NCBI GenBank assembly: GCA_016710635.1
Contig: JADJVL010000014.1
Span: forward strand, 93,573-157,572
DNA: 64,000 bases
Origin: Holophagaceae bacterium
GTDB lineage: Bacteria; Acidobacteriota; Holophagae; Holophagales; Holophagaceae
Direction of reading: 5' to 3'
Below the pieces are notes generated by a model, which saw only the letters and a program-made list of their open reading frames with translations, did not search any database and was not told the DNA's origin. Below, piece after piece: positions 8,848 through 17,285 of this stretch. Each line of letters begins with the position of its first letter. Positions within the stretch are counted from its first letter, which is position 1. The translations under genes were made by a program, and so were the position numbers.

Positions 8848-11800
8848 CAACCCTCGCCCGTGCCCCCCAGCGGTGGAATGGAGGCCTGGGTGGGGGTCCA
8901 GTCTGCCAGGGGATCCGCGCGGTCGGGCAGGATGAAGCGCAGGCCGCAGCTTTCCACGGTGCCCTTGAAGCGGTGCATGTCGGGGCGGCCAAGGAACATG
9001 GTCTCCTGGGTCTCAGGGATGCGGGTCCAGAGTTCCTGGAAACTGGGGAAGGCGTCCTGCAGGCGGGAGCGGGCGCCGAGCTTCTCCCCGCGCTTCACCA
9101 GCAGGTCCGCGCCCTGGGCGGAAGCCTCCAGCACCACCGCGGAGAAGCGCATCTCCCGGGCGGCGGCCAGCGCTTCGCCCCAGGCGTCCAGGGTCTCGAA
9201 GGCCACCGCGTCGGAGGCCTCCGCGCAGCCCAGCAGCAGGGCGTGGGCGCGGTGCCACTCCATTTCGAGCCAGCGGGAGCCGCTGCCTTCCACGAGGCCC
9301 TTCAGGGACTCGAGCTGGCTCCAGCATTCCTCCAGATCCGAGGGGACGCCACTGCGGGCCTGGTTCTCCTGGGCTTCGTGGGCCGCCGACTGCAGGTAGC
9401 GCAGGAGGGCGTGACGCTGGCGGAAGAGCAGCCCCGCGCTGTCGAAGAGGAAAGCCGAGGCCTTGTACAGGCGCACGGCGTCCTTCCAGGCGGACTGGTA
9501 GGCGGCGATCTCTGCCTGGAGGAAGGCCTGCTCCCCCTGTTCCAGGGGACTCACGCCCTGCTTGGAGGCCATGAGGGCCTGGAGCAAGGCGTGCTCCGCC
9601 TGCACCGTGTCGCCCAGGGCGGCGAGGGTGCGGGCCTTCCACACCTTGGTGTGCGTCGTCATGGCCTGGTCGCCCAGGCGCAGGTAGCGCTCCAGGGCCC
9701 GGTCCAGGTGGGAGAGGGCGGGGCCGAGCCACTCCTGGGTGCTGCGGAAGATTCCGAGGGCCAAGTGGCACTGGGCCTGCAAGGAGATGTCGCCCTGAAG
9801 CCGCGAGGAGTGCAGGGCCTCCCGTAGGACGGTGTGGGCGTTTTCCGGCTGGCCCTGGGCGGCGTAGCTCTGCCCCAGGGCGATGCAGACGCTCACGAGG
9901 CCCCGGAAGTCCCGGTCGTGCTCCAGGAGGCGCTGGGCGGACTGGAGCATGCTGGCGGCGCGCTGGAACTGGCACTGGGCGGCCAGGGCCGTGCCCAGTT
10001 CGAGGGCGATGGCCACCTGGTCCTTGTGCTGCCCCTTGCCGCCGGGGAGCAGTTGAAGCCCTTCCTCCAGGGCGCGCAGCCCCTTGCCGGCGAAGCCCTG
10101 GAGCAGGTAGATCTTGCCCAGGGCGAGGCGCAACCGCGGCTGCTCCGGATGGTTGGGATGCTCGGCCAGGCACTCGAAGGCCGCCTGCGTCGAATCGAAG
10201 GCCTGGGGCAGCATGCGCAGGCGGATCTCCTGCATGGCCCGCTTGCGGTGCAAGCGCGCCTTCTGGAGGCGCATCCCCTCTCCGCCTGGGTCCGGCAGCC
10301 CTTCCAGGGACGCGAGGGCGAGCTGCAGGGCCTCGAGGGCGTGCTGGGAGGGCGGCTGGGCGCCGGAGGCCTGGGTGAACAGCGATCCGCCGGGCAGGCC
10401 GGCGGCCCAGGCGTCCGCGAGGAACTCGTGGAGGCGCGACCGCTGGGCGGGGGAGGGCTTGAGGTCCAGGGCCTGTTCCACCACCCGCTGGGCTTCGAGG
10501 GGTTGGGGCGGATCCTGCTCGATGGCGAGCATGACCTGGGCCAGGGCCGTGGATTCGTCCGAGGCCAGGGACTGGAGGCGGACGGACAGCACGGGCTTGG
10601 ACACGCTCTCCTGCATGGCGCCGAGGAGGGCCCGCGCCAGGCGTTTCAGCTCCGCCTGGGGCGTGTGGGAAATGACGAGTTCCCGCAGCTTTGGATCCGG
10701 CACCGTCGCCCGGCCCTCCTGGATCTGGACCAGCCGGGAGGACGCCACAGCGGACAGGGCCTCCTCGAGGGGCTCGGGGCTCAGGGCCAGGGCCCGCGCC
10801 AGGGTGGCGGGCTCCTGGGCCTGGTCGGAGAGGGCCAGCATCCGCACCATGGCCAGGGACGCGGGGCCAAGGCGTTGCAGCCGCCCCAGCAGGACCTGGT
10901 TGACCAGATCCTCGTGGGCTTTCATGGGCGGACCGATGCGGCCGCTGAAACGCCATTTCCCCTCGCGCCAGGTGAGGCTCCCGTCCTGCTGGGCGAGCTC
11001 GAGGAGGCTCTGCAGGAGGCCGGGGTTGCCCAGGGAGCGGTGGAGGAGTTCGCGCTGGACGGGCTCAGGGACGGCGCCGGAGCCCAGGATCTCCGTCAGC
11101 AGGAGCCGGAGGTCCTCGTCCTCGAGGCGGTTGAGGTGCACCGCGGCCACGGACATGTCCCCCTTGAGGGGCCCGAGGAGGGGCTTGAGGCGCGCGCCTT
11201 CGGGCCCGGAGGTCACGCAGAGCAGCCAGGGGAGGTGGGAGCGCTGGATGAGGTCCCGGAGGAGGGCCACCACGTCCGGACTGGCGTGGCGCAGGCTGGA
11301 AAGGTAGATGAGCCGCTGGTGGAGCGTGTTGGCGAAGTCCATGGCCTCAAGGGCGGCTTTCAGCTCGTCGGGTTCGACCTGGTCCTCGGTCCCCTTGGTC
11401 TGCCGTCCCCCGGTGAGGAAGGCGTAGGATCCGATCACCCGGCTCAGCCCCCGGGCCACCTGGGGCTTCATGGCGTAGAGGTCCGCCTCGGTGCCCTGGA
11501 GCAGGCTCTGCAGGAAGCGGTCGAGGAAGGCGGCGGGCCCCTCCTCGTGCTGGGGCTCCAGGGCGTGGACCCAGAGCCCATCGGTTTCAGCGGCGGCCAC
11601 GGACCAGGCCGCCAGGTGCTCCTTCCCGAGCCCTTCCTCGCCGTGGAGGATGACGATGCGCTCCATGGGAGAGGGCGCGGTGAGGCCGAACATGAGGGAT
11701 TTGAGGTAGGTGAGTTCCTGGGCCCGGCCCCGCAGGGCCCGGCCCCGCACGTCGGAAAGGTCCCGGGGCAGTTCCCAGGGCGCGGCCTGGACAATGGCGG

Positions 11801-12296
11801 GGGCCTCCGGATCGGGCATGGACAGCCACAGCTGGGCCTGGTCCCAGGGCGCCTCTCCGTAGACCCGGGGAATGGTGAGCCGGCCGGCCTTCAGGCCGAT
11901 CACCTCCGCGCTCAGGAGCCGGGGATAGCGGCTGCCGGCCAGCTCTTCCGAGAGCTTCGTCTGGAAGGCCCTGCGCTGGTCCTTGGAGTACTCATGCCAG
12001 GCCTTGGACAAAGGCGTGCCTTCCAACGCCTGCATGAGCCAGATCTCGCTCTCGTCGAAGCCGAAGTGCGACTCGCCACCGTCCAGGGGTTCCACATCCA
12101 GGAAGGAGCGGAGGTAGGTCTCCTTGATCTGGTCCAGTTCCCGGTCCCCGGGCCTGGGGTACCAGCGCTGCAGCAGGAAGCGGGCCCCGTCGCTGTCCCG
12201 CCGGATGATGTGCCAGGACTGCCCGGAATCCCCCACCTGCCCGACATCCGCGGCCCAGCTCACCCGCTGGGCGCCGTAGGCGGGCCGGATGCTCAT
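8847..12296 (-). CDS. STAND/AAA-type protein with TPR repeats and degenerate nucleotide-binding motifs
   Basis: A 1149-residue cytoplasmic protein. Residues about 1-150 resemble a degenerate Ser/Thr-kinase N-lobe (EIWLMQALEGTPLSKAW looks like a kinase hinge), without catalytic-loop motifs. Residues about 190-500 look like an AAA_16/STAND NTPase. Its P-loop reads GEEGLGKE (219-226), with Glu where Ser/Thr should follow Lys, and the Walker B position reads YLSSLRH (331-337) where an LDDLHW-type motif is usual. Residues about 600-1100 are alpha-helical TPR-like repeats. It probably acts as a scaffold or signalling protein rather than an active ATPase, which is an inference. It is divergent from ccoN and coupled by TGATG to panB. 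Confidence 0.75.
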   Translation of the reverse strand: MSIRPAYGAQRVSWAADVGQVGDSGQSWHIIRRDSDGARFLLQRWYPRPGDRELDQIKETYLRSFLDVEPLDGGESHFGFDESEIWLMQALEGTPLSKAWHEYSKDQRRAFQTKLSEELAGSRYPRLLSAEVIGLKAGRLTIPRVYGEAPWDQAQLWLSMPDPEAPAIVQAAPWELPRDLSDVRGRALRGRAQELTYLKSLMFGLTAPSPMERIVILHGEEGLGKEHLAAWSVAAAETDGLWVHALEPQHEEGPAAFLDRFLQSLLQGTEADLYAMKPQVARGLSRVIGSYAFLTGGRQTKGTEDQVEPDELKAALEAMDFANTLHQRLIYLSSLRHASPDVVALLRDLIQRSHLPWLLCVTSGPEGARLKPLLGPLKGDMSVAAVHLNRLEDEDLRLLLTEILGSGAVPEPVQRELLHRSLGNPGLLQSLLELAQQDGSLTWREGKWRFSGRIGPPMKAHEDLVNQVLLGRLQRLGPASLAMVRMLALSDQAQEPATLARALALSPEPLEEALSAVASSRLVQIQEGRATVPDPKLRELVISHTPQAELKRLARALLGAMQESVSKPVLSVRLQSLASDESTALAQVMLAIEQDPPQPLEAQRVVEQALDLKPSPAQRSRLHEFLADAWAAGLPGGSLFTQASGAQPPSQHALEALQLALASLEGLPDPGGEGMRLQKARLHRKRAMQEIRLRMLPQAFDSTQAAFECLAEHPNHPEQPRLRLALGKIYLLQGFAGKGLRALEEGLQLLPGGKGQHKDQVAIALELGTALAAQCQFQRAASMLQSAQRLLEHDRDFRGLVSVCIALGQSYAAQGQPENAHTVLREALHSSRLQGDISLQAQCHLALGIFRSTQEWLGPALSHLDRALERYLRLGDQAMTTHTKVWKARTLAALGDTVQAEHALLQALMASKQGVSPLEQGEQAFLQAEIAAYQSAWKDAVRLYKASAFLFDSAGLLFRQRHALLRYLQSAAHEAQENQARSGVPSDLEECWSQLESLKGLVEGSGSRWLEMEWHRAHALLLGCAEASDAVAFETLDAWGEALAAAREMRFSAVVLEASAQGADLLVKRGEKLGARSRLQDAFPSFQELWTRIPETQETMFLGRPDMHRFKGTVESCGLRFILPDRADPLADWTPTQASIPPLGGTGEG

Positions 12297-12457
12297 CGCG
12301 CCGGGTGCTGGCGGGCCGCGGGCCGGGCGGGAAGCCCCGGTCTCACGGCAGCCATCCTGGAAGTCATGAAGGCGAGTGTAGCAGGGGGAAAGAAGCGGCG
12401 CGGGAAGGCCCGGACGAGGAAGAGAGCCAGTCTGGACGGGCCTTCCAGCAAATTGGG

Positions 12458-12486
12458 GTTTGACCTATCCAGGGGTGCCCAGCAGA
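12458..12486 (+). promoter_or_regulatory. candidate sigma-70-type promoter for the respiratory cluster
   Basis: TTGACC at 12458-12463, a 17-nt spacer, then CAGAAT at 12481-12486 lie about 92 nt before ccoN in the 282-nt divergent gap. The match is 5/6 for the -35 and 4/6 for the -10 hexamer. No FNR- or Crp-like palindrome was recognised beside it. This is a motif match only. Confidence 0.35.
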
Positions 12487-12578
12487 ATGGTTCAGTTACG
12501 CAGGTCACAATTCCGACGCGGTGCCCGAGCACGGGTCCCGGAGGATCTCTGACCCTGCGATGGATCACTACTGCGGGG

Positions 12579-14003
12579 ATGACGATGGACGCCAATCTCG
12601 ATTCCGCCACCACTTCCGGGGCCTGGGCCTGGTTCGACCAGGAGCACAGCGCTTCGAAGCGATTCATGATCAGCGGCGCCATCTGGGCCCTGGTGGGCAC
12701 CTTCCTGGGCCTCCTGGCCGCCACCGAGTACTGGCTGCCGGACATGATCCACAACGTGGCCTGGCTGACCTTTGGCCGCATCCGGCCCACCCACATCAAT
12801 GTGGTGGCCTTCGGTTTCATCTCCATGAGCACCGTGGGCGCGATCCTCTACGTGATCCCCGAGCTCTGCCGCACCCGGCTCCACAGCGAGCGGGTCGGCA
12901 ACATCCTGATGCTGGCCTGGAACGCCGTGATCACCGCGGGCATCTTCTGCCTGCTGAGCGGCATCACCGAGGGCCGCGAATACGCCGAGCTGCCCTGGTT
13001 CCTGGACATCCCCCTCTTCGCCGCCCTGCTCGTCTACTGCTGGCTGGTCTGGATGACCGTCCTGAACCGCAAGGAGAAGCAGCTCTACGTGACCATCTGG
13101 TACGTCGCGGGCACCACCATGTGGTTCCCCATCGTCTACCTCATCGGCAACAAGGTCTTCTTCTCCATGACCGGCATCGCCGACGCCATCGCCGGCTGGT
13201 TCTACGGCCACAACATCCTGGGCCTCTGGTTCACCACCAACGGCATCGGCCTCACCTACTACTTCCTGCCCAAGATCACGAAGAACCCGCTCTACTCCCA
13301 CCTGCTCTCCATCGTGGGCTTCAGCACCATCGCGATGTTCTACACGCCCACGGGCACCCACCACCTGCTGCAGAGCCCGGTGCCCGAGTGGCTCAAGGCC
13401 GTGGCGGTGATCAGCTCCGTGATGCTGCTGGTCCCCGTGATGAGCGTGCTGGTGAACTTCTTCCTCACCATGAAGGGGAAGTGGGGCATGCTCGGCGCCA
13501 ACATCCCCTTGCGCTTCTTCATCACTGCCATGTGGTTCTACCTGCTGACCTGCTTCACGGGCCCCTTCCAGGCCACCCGCTGGATCAACTGGTACCTCCA
13601 CTTCACCCATTGGGTCGTGGGGCACGCCCACTTCGCCCTGCTGGGCACCTTCGGCTTCGTGGCCTGGGGCGCCATCTACTACTGCGTGCCCCGCGTCTCG
13701 GGCCGGCAGTGGTACAGCCGCCGGCTCGCCAATGCGCACTTCTGGCTCTCCCTGGTGGGCACCACCATCATGATGACCGCCCTCACCATCGCCGGCCTCG
13801 CCCAGGCCGCCGCCTGGGAGGAAGGCACCCCGGTCTACCGCGGCGTCATCATGGTGAACCCCTACATGGGTATGCGGGCGTTCTCGGGGCTGCTGATCGT
13901 CATCGGCCAGCTCCTCTTCGTCTACAACATCCTCAAGACCCTTGTGTTCACGGAAGAAACGGCCGAAGGGCCGCTGGAAGAGGCCGCGCCATCGCCACTC
14001 TAG
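12579..14003 (+). CDS. ccoN: cbb3-type cytochrome c oxidase subunit I
   Basis: A 474-residue polytopic heme-copper oxidase subunit I (about 12 TM helices). Candidate ligands: His72 in RPTHINVVAFGF and His351 for low-spin heme b; His211 in YGHNILG and His261/His262 in GTHHLL for CuB; His349 in HWVVGHAHF for high-spin heme b3. The pattern is of the C-type (cbb3) family. It reduces O2 to water at the membrane using electrons from the adjacent cytochrome c subunits. The frame is open far upstream; ATG 12579 is chosen because the conserved protein begins just after it, and ATG 12585 is an alternative. The ribosome-binding site is weak (GCGGGG). Confidence 0.95.
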   Translation: MTMDANLDSATTSGAWAWFDQEHSASKRFMISGAIWALVGTFLGLLAATEYWLPDMIHNVAWLTFGRIRPTHINVVAFGFISMSTVGAILYVIPELCRTRLHSERVGNILMLAWNAVITAGIFCLLSGITEGREYAELPWFLDIPLFAALLVYCWLVWMTVLNRKEKQLYVTIWYVAGTTMWFPIVYLIGNKVFFSMTGIADAIAGWFYGHNILGLWFTTNGIGLTYYFLPKITKNPLYSHLLSIVGFSTIAMFYTPTGTHHLLQSPVPEWLKAVAVISSVMLLVPVMSVLVNFFLTMKGKWGMLGANIPLRFFITAMWFYLLTCFTGPFQATRWINWYLHFTHWVVGHAHFALLGTFGFVAWGAIYYCVPRVSGRQWYSRRLANAHFWLSLVGTTIMMTALTIAGLAQAAAWEEGTPVYRGVIMVNPYMGMRAFSGLLIVIGQLLFVYNILKTLVFTEETAEGPLEEAAPSPL

Positions 14004-14079
14004 GCGCCCACCCAGGCTTGAGCTTGCGACGGAACCCCCGGGACGGAACGACCAGGACACCACGGCTAGGACGATCACG

Positions 14080-15366
14080 ATGAGCACGCAGCGCGCCAAC
14101 TACCTCTACCCCTCCATCGGCATGGGCCTCATCCTCGCCAGCATCATCTTCGTGGTGGTGCTGGTGCCGCGGTGGACCTTCAGGCCGCCGGAGCCGCGGG
14201 ACCTCCGCAACTACACGGCCCAGGAACTCCGGGGCCGGGAACTCTACAAGAAGGAGGGCTGCTGGTACTGCCACTCCATGGTGAGCCGGCCCCAGGACTG
14301 GGACCACGGCGTGCGCAGCAAGTCCTCGGACTACTATTTCGACGAGTACCACCTGCTGGGTTCCGAGCGCTCAGGCCCCGATCTCGCCAACATCGGCGGC
14401 AAGTTCCCGGACGAATACCACATCCAGCACCACCGCGAGCCCCGCTCCCTCAAGCCCGGCTCCAACATGCCGCGTTTCGACTACCTCTCCGAACAGGAGA
14501 TGACCGACCTCACCGCCTACCTCCAGAGCCTGGGTCCCAACGGCACCCGCGCCCTGGATCCCACCCTGGAGCATGGCGCCAAGCGCAGCGTGGGCCAGGA
14601 GCTCTACGCCCGGACCGGGGAGACCCGCTGGGCCACGGTCCAGGACTGGACCTGGGAAAAGGGCCCCTTGAAGGGCCAGACGGAGAAGGTCGCGAAGTGG
14701 AAGGGCGGCGTGGCTGAGCGCGAGGCCCTGGCGGCGAAGAACTATGACGCCCACCCGGAAGTCCCCTACAAGTACAGCGCCGAGATCGAGGAACTGCTCT
14801 ACGGCACGAGCCACGAGGCCCAGAACGCCAAGACGCCCCTGAAGGCCTGCATCACGCCCAAGTTCGGCAACGAGGAGCAGGTCCACGAGGCCCGCCAGGA
14901 GAACCCGAACCTGGCCAGCTGGACCGAAGTGAGCTTCAAGGAGCCCGCGACGATGCCCACGGACCTCGTCGAGGCGAAGGCCCTGATGGCCCGCCGCGTG
15001 GTGGCCAACCAGGGCCGCGGCATCTTCAACCAGAAGTGCGCCACCTGCCACGGCCTCGACGGCAACGGCAAGGGCTGGGCCGCCGCCACCATGACCAAGC
15101 GCCCGGCGAACTTCCAGGAAGACAAGTTCATGAACTACAACACGGACACCTGGTACTGGCGCATCAGCCGCGGCGTGCCCTCCACCCAGATGCCCCGGTG
15201 GGAGTACACCCTGGATCCCTACCAGCGCCTCCAGTTGACCGCCTTCATGAAGTACATCTCCCAGAACAAGGGCCTCGGCACGCTGCTCGGCGTGGAAGGC
15301 GAATACGGCCGGCCCCCCAGCGCCGCCGCCTCCGCCCCGGCTCCCGCCGCCGCGCCGTCGAAGTGA
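14080..15366 (+). CDS. ccoO: CcoO-like cytochrome c subunit with a second fused cytochrome c domain
   Basis: A 428-residue protein with one N-terminal TM anchor (about residues 11-31). A CcoO/FixO-type heme c domain (C61-W-Y-C64-H65, then YFDEYHLLGSERSGPDL and an SNMPRF methionine-ligand region) is followed by a linker of about 150 residues. A second cytochrome c domain (C320-A-T-C323-H324) resembles the CcoP module. The C-terminus is Ala/Pro-rich. It therefore seems to combine the CcoO and CcoP roles, passing electrons to ccoN. It starts at ATG 14080, 76 nt after ccoN. No separate ccoP, ccoG or ccoI is in the window. Confidence 0.88.
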   Translation: MSTQRANYLYPSIGMGLILASIIFVVVLVPRWTFRPPEPRDLRNYTAQELRGRELYKKEGCWYCHSMVSRPQDWDHGVRSKSSDYYFDEYHLLGSERSGPDLANIGGKFPDEYHIQHHREPRSLKPGSNMPRFDYLSEQEMTDLTAYLQSLGPNGTRALDPTLEHGAKRSVGQELYARTGETRWATVQDWTWEKGPLKGQTEKVAKWKGGVAEREALAAKNYDAHPEVPYKYSAEIEELLYGTSHEAQNAKTPLKACITPKFGNEEQVHEARQENPNLASWTEVSFKEPATMPTDLVEAKALMARRVVANQGRGIFNQKCATCHGLDGNGKGWAAATMTKRPANFQEDKFMNYNTDTWYWRISRGVPSTQMPRWEYTLDPYQRLQLTAFMKYISQNKGLGTLLGVEGEYGRPPSAAASAPAPAAAPSK

Positions 15367-15379
15367 AGCGAGGACACCC

Positions 15380-15538
15380 ATGGCCACGGATCCCAAGCAC
15401 AATCCCAACGACGAGCCGATGGAGGAGGTCTCCGGCACCAGGATCGGCCACGGCAAGGCGCCCTTCGCCCTCGTGATCCTCTACCTCATCATCCTGATCT
15501 GGGCCGTCCTGGCCTGGATCCGGCCCAGCGGCACCTGA
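15380..15538 (+). CDS. small single-TM protein, possible cbb3 accessory subunit
   Basis: A 52-residue ORF, ATG 15380 to TGA 15538, with GAGGA just upstream (15369-15373). It has a hydrophilic N-terminal 25 residues, then one TM helix (APFALVILYLIILIWAVLAW) and a short RPSGT tail. Size, topology and position after ccoO resemble CcoQ or the N-terminal anchor of CcoP, but sequence alone does not prove either. It lies 13 nt after ccoO and 17 nt before the diheme lipoprotein gene. Confidence 0.75.
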   Translation: MATDPKHNPNDEPMEEVSGTRIGHGKAPFALVILYLIILIWAVLAWIRPSGT

Positions 15539-15555
15539 TTCGGGAAGGACGGACG

Positions 15556-16623
15556 ATGCACGACACGCGTTTCACCTTCACCTCCCGCGGCCTTTCCTTC
15601 GCCGCCGTGGGCGCAGCCTTCGCCGGCCTGCTCGTGGTCGGCTGCGCCGACGGCCTGACGGTCAAGCAGCAGCCTGCCGGAGACCGCCCCAAGGCCATGT
15701 CCGGCGCCATCTCGAGCCTCGAGCGGGGCTCCGAGAGCAATGCCTATCCGCTGAACCTGCCCTCCACTGACAAGTTGCGGGGCCGCGCGGCCTATACCGT
15801 CAATTGCCAGTCCTGCCACGGCACCTACTACACCGCCGCCGAAAAGGCCGACAGCGCCAAGGATCTGGCCTTGGCTGACGGCCACGTGGACAAGAACAAG
15901 GTGATCGGCCCCTTGAAGGAAGAGGGGCGCTATCCCGCCGTCGCCACCAAGAACGGGCCCGACTTCATGAGCCGGGACTGGCGCTTCCAGCGCACCCCCG
16001 GCCAGATCTTCCAGCTCCTGGCCGAAGGCAGCGCCCCGGAAAAGCTGGGCCTGCCCAAGGGCAAGCGCCTGCAGCACCCGGGCCCCGTGCCCGGTCCCGA
16101 CGGCAAGCCCCTCCGCAACGCCGACGGCACTCTGAAGATGGAAATGGGCCGGGGCTGGCTCGATTTCATGGAGATCAGCCGCGGCGGCGTGACCTACACC
16201 CCCGGCGACCCCGTGCCCATCTGGGATGCCATCTTTTACGTCTGGAGCCGCTCCATCGCCGGCCACAGCGTGACCCGCTTCAAGGAGGTCTGGGACGTGT
16301 ACGGGCAGAACTGCAACGTCTGCCACGGCACCATCGGCAAGGGCGACGGGCCCGCGGCCCGGACCCTCTATCCCCTGCCCTTCAACTTCACGAACCGGAA
16401 GGCCATGGCGGAAACGACGGATGAGTTCCTCTTCTGGCGCATTTCCGAAGGCGGCCAGTTCACCAAGATTCCCGAGAGCATCCAGCAGACCATGACGCCC
16501 CAGGCCCTCAGCCTGTACGTGCACCAGTGGTCCGCCATGCCCGCCTGGCGCGGCGTCCTTTCCGACGACCAGCGCTGGATGGCCGTGGACGGGGTGCGCA
16601 GCAAGTCCTACGACCACGAGTGA
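15556..16623 (+). CDS. diheme c-type cytochrome lipoprotein
   Basis: A 355-residue exported protein with a lipobox (LLVVGC, lipidated Cys30) and two heme-c sites: C84-Q-S-C87-H88 and C253-N-V-C256-H257. Each lies in a cytochrome c-type domain; the second has a GxGDGPAA segment typical of class I cytochromes. It is probably membrane-anchored in the periplasm and carries electrons between the Rieske/cytochrome b proteins encoded next and the cbb3-like oxidase encoded before it. The start has AAGGA at 15544-15548. The 8-nt gap to the Rieske gene indicates an operon. Confidence 0.9.
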   Translation: MHDTRFTFTSRGLSFAAVGAAFAGLLVVGCADGLTVKQQPAGDRPKAMSGAISSLERGSESNAYPLNLPSTDKLRGRAAYTVNCQSCHGTYYTAAEKADSAKDLALADGHVDKNKVIGPLKEEGRYPAVATKNGPDFMSRDWRFQRTPGQIFQLLAEGSAPEKLGLPKGKRLQHPGPVPGPDGKPLRNADGTLKMEMGRGWLDFMEISRGGVTYTPGDPVPIWDAIFYVWSRSIAGHSVTRFKEVWDVYGQNCNVCHGTIGKGDGPAARTLYPLPFNFTNRKAMAETTDEFLFWRISEGGQFTKIPESIQQTMTPQALSLYVHQWSAMPAWRGVLSDDQRWMAVDGVRSKSYDHE

Positions 16624-16631
16624 GGCCCCGC

Positions 16632-17285
16632 ATGCAAGAGAACACCCGCAGGTTCCTCCTGAAGACCATCACCAGCCTGCCCATCGTCGGCGGGTCGGTG
16701 CTCGCCATGCACGCCATCCTCCGGTTCTTCAAGCCCACCATGGTGGGCGGCATCACCGGCCTCATGGCGCCCCCGGACGAGGCGGGCAGCGCCCTCCAGG
16801 CCGTGGCCCAGGTCTCGGAACTCACCAAGCCCTGGGACTTCAAGGACTTCATCTATGTCCGCAAGTCCGTGGAGTACAGCTCCCGCAAGTGGCAGGGCGC
16901 CAAGATCCCCGGGTTCGTGGTGCGGCTCCCGGACGAGTTCGTGGACCCCAAGGACGAGAAGAGCAAGTACGTGGTGGTGCAGCGCATCTGCCCGCACCTC
17001 GGCTGCACCTTCAACTTCATCAGCAACTCGGAGGAGTTGGCCGGCGGCTACAACTACAAGGCCCCGCCGCCCTTCCACCCGCACTTCGCCTGCCCCTGCC
17101 ACCTCTCGGTGTACGACCCGACCCGGCCCCAGCCCATCGCCGGCAGCGTGGCGGGCAAGGCCTTCGACAAATTGCCGGGCAAGGTCGTCTCCGGCCCCGC
17201 GCCCCGTCCGCCCCGCACCATGGCCTTCGACATCAAGGACGGACAGATCTGGATCACGGACACCGAAGGAGGCGGCGTTGGTTAA
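16632..17285 (+). CDS. Rieske [2Fe-2S] iron-sulfur protein
   Basis: A 217-residue Rieske protein. The N-terminus has a Tat-like T-R-R-F-L-L-K motif followed by a hydrophobic anchor. Box 1 is C120-P-H122-L-G-C125 and box 2 is C154-P-C156-H157-L-S, giving cluster ligands C120, H122, C154 and H157 and a C125-C156 disulfide by analogy to bc1/b6f proteins. Box 2 has L in place of the usual G after His. It would take one electron from quinol at the Qo site and pass it to a c-type cytochrome. Its last 8 nt overlap the following cytochrome b gene. Confidence 0.94.
   Translation: MQENTRRFLLKTITSLPIVGGSVLAMHAILRFFKPTMVGGITGLMAPPDEAGSALQAVAQVSELTKPWDFKDFIYVRKSVEYSSRKWQGAKIPGFVVRLPDEFVDPKDEKSKYVVVQRICPHLGCTFNFISNSEELAGGYNYKAPPPFHPHFACPCHLSVYDPTRPQPIAGSVAGKAFDKLPGKVVSGPAPRPPRTMAFDIKDGQIWITDTEGGGVG

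Noticed and set aside
9834..12578. N-terminal extension of the ccoN frame by about 900 codons
   Set aside because: The extension is antisense to the STAND-like gene, shows no homology signs, and a normal ccoN starts at 12579.
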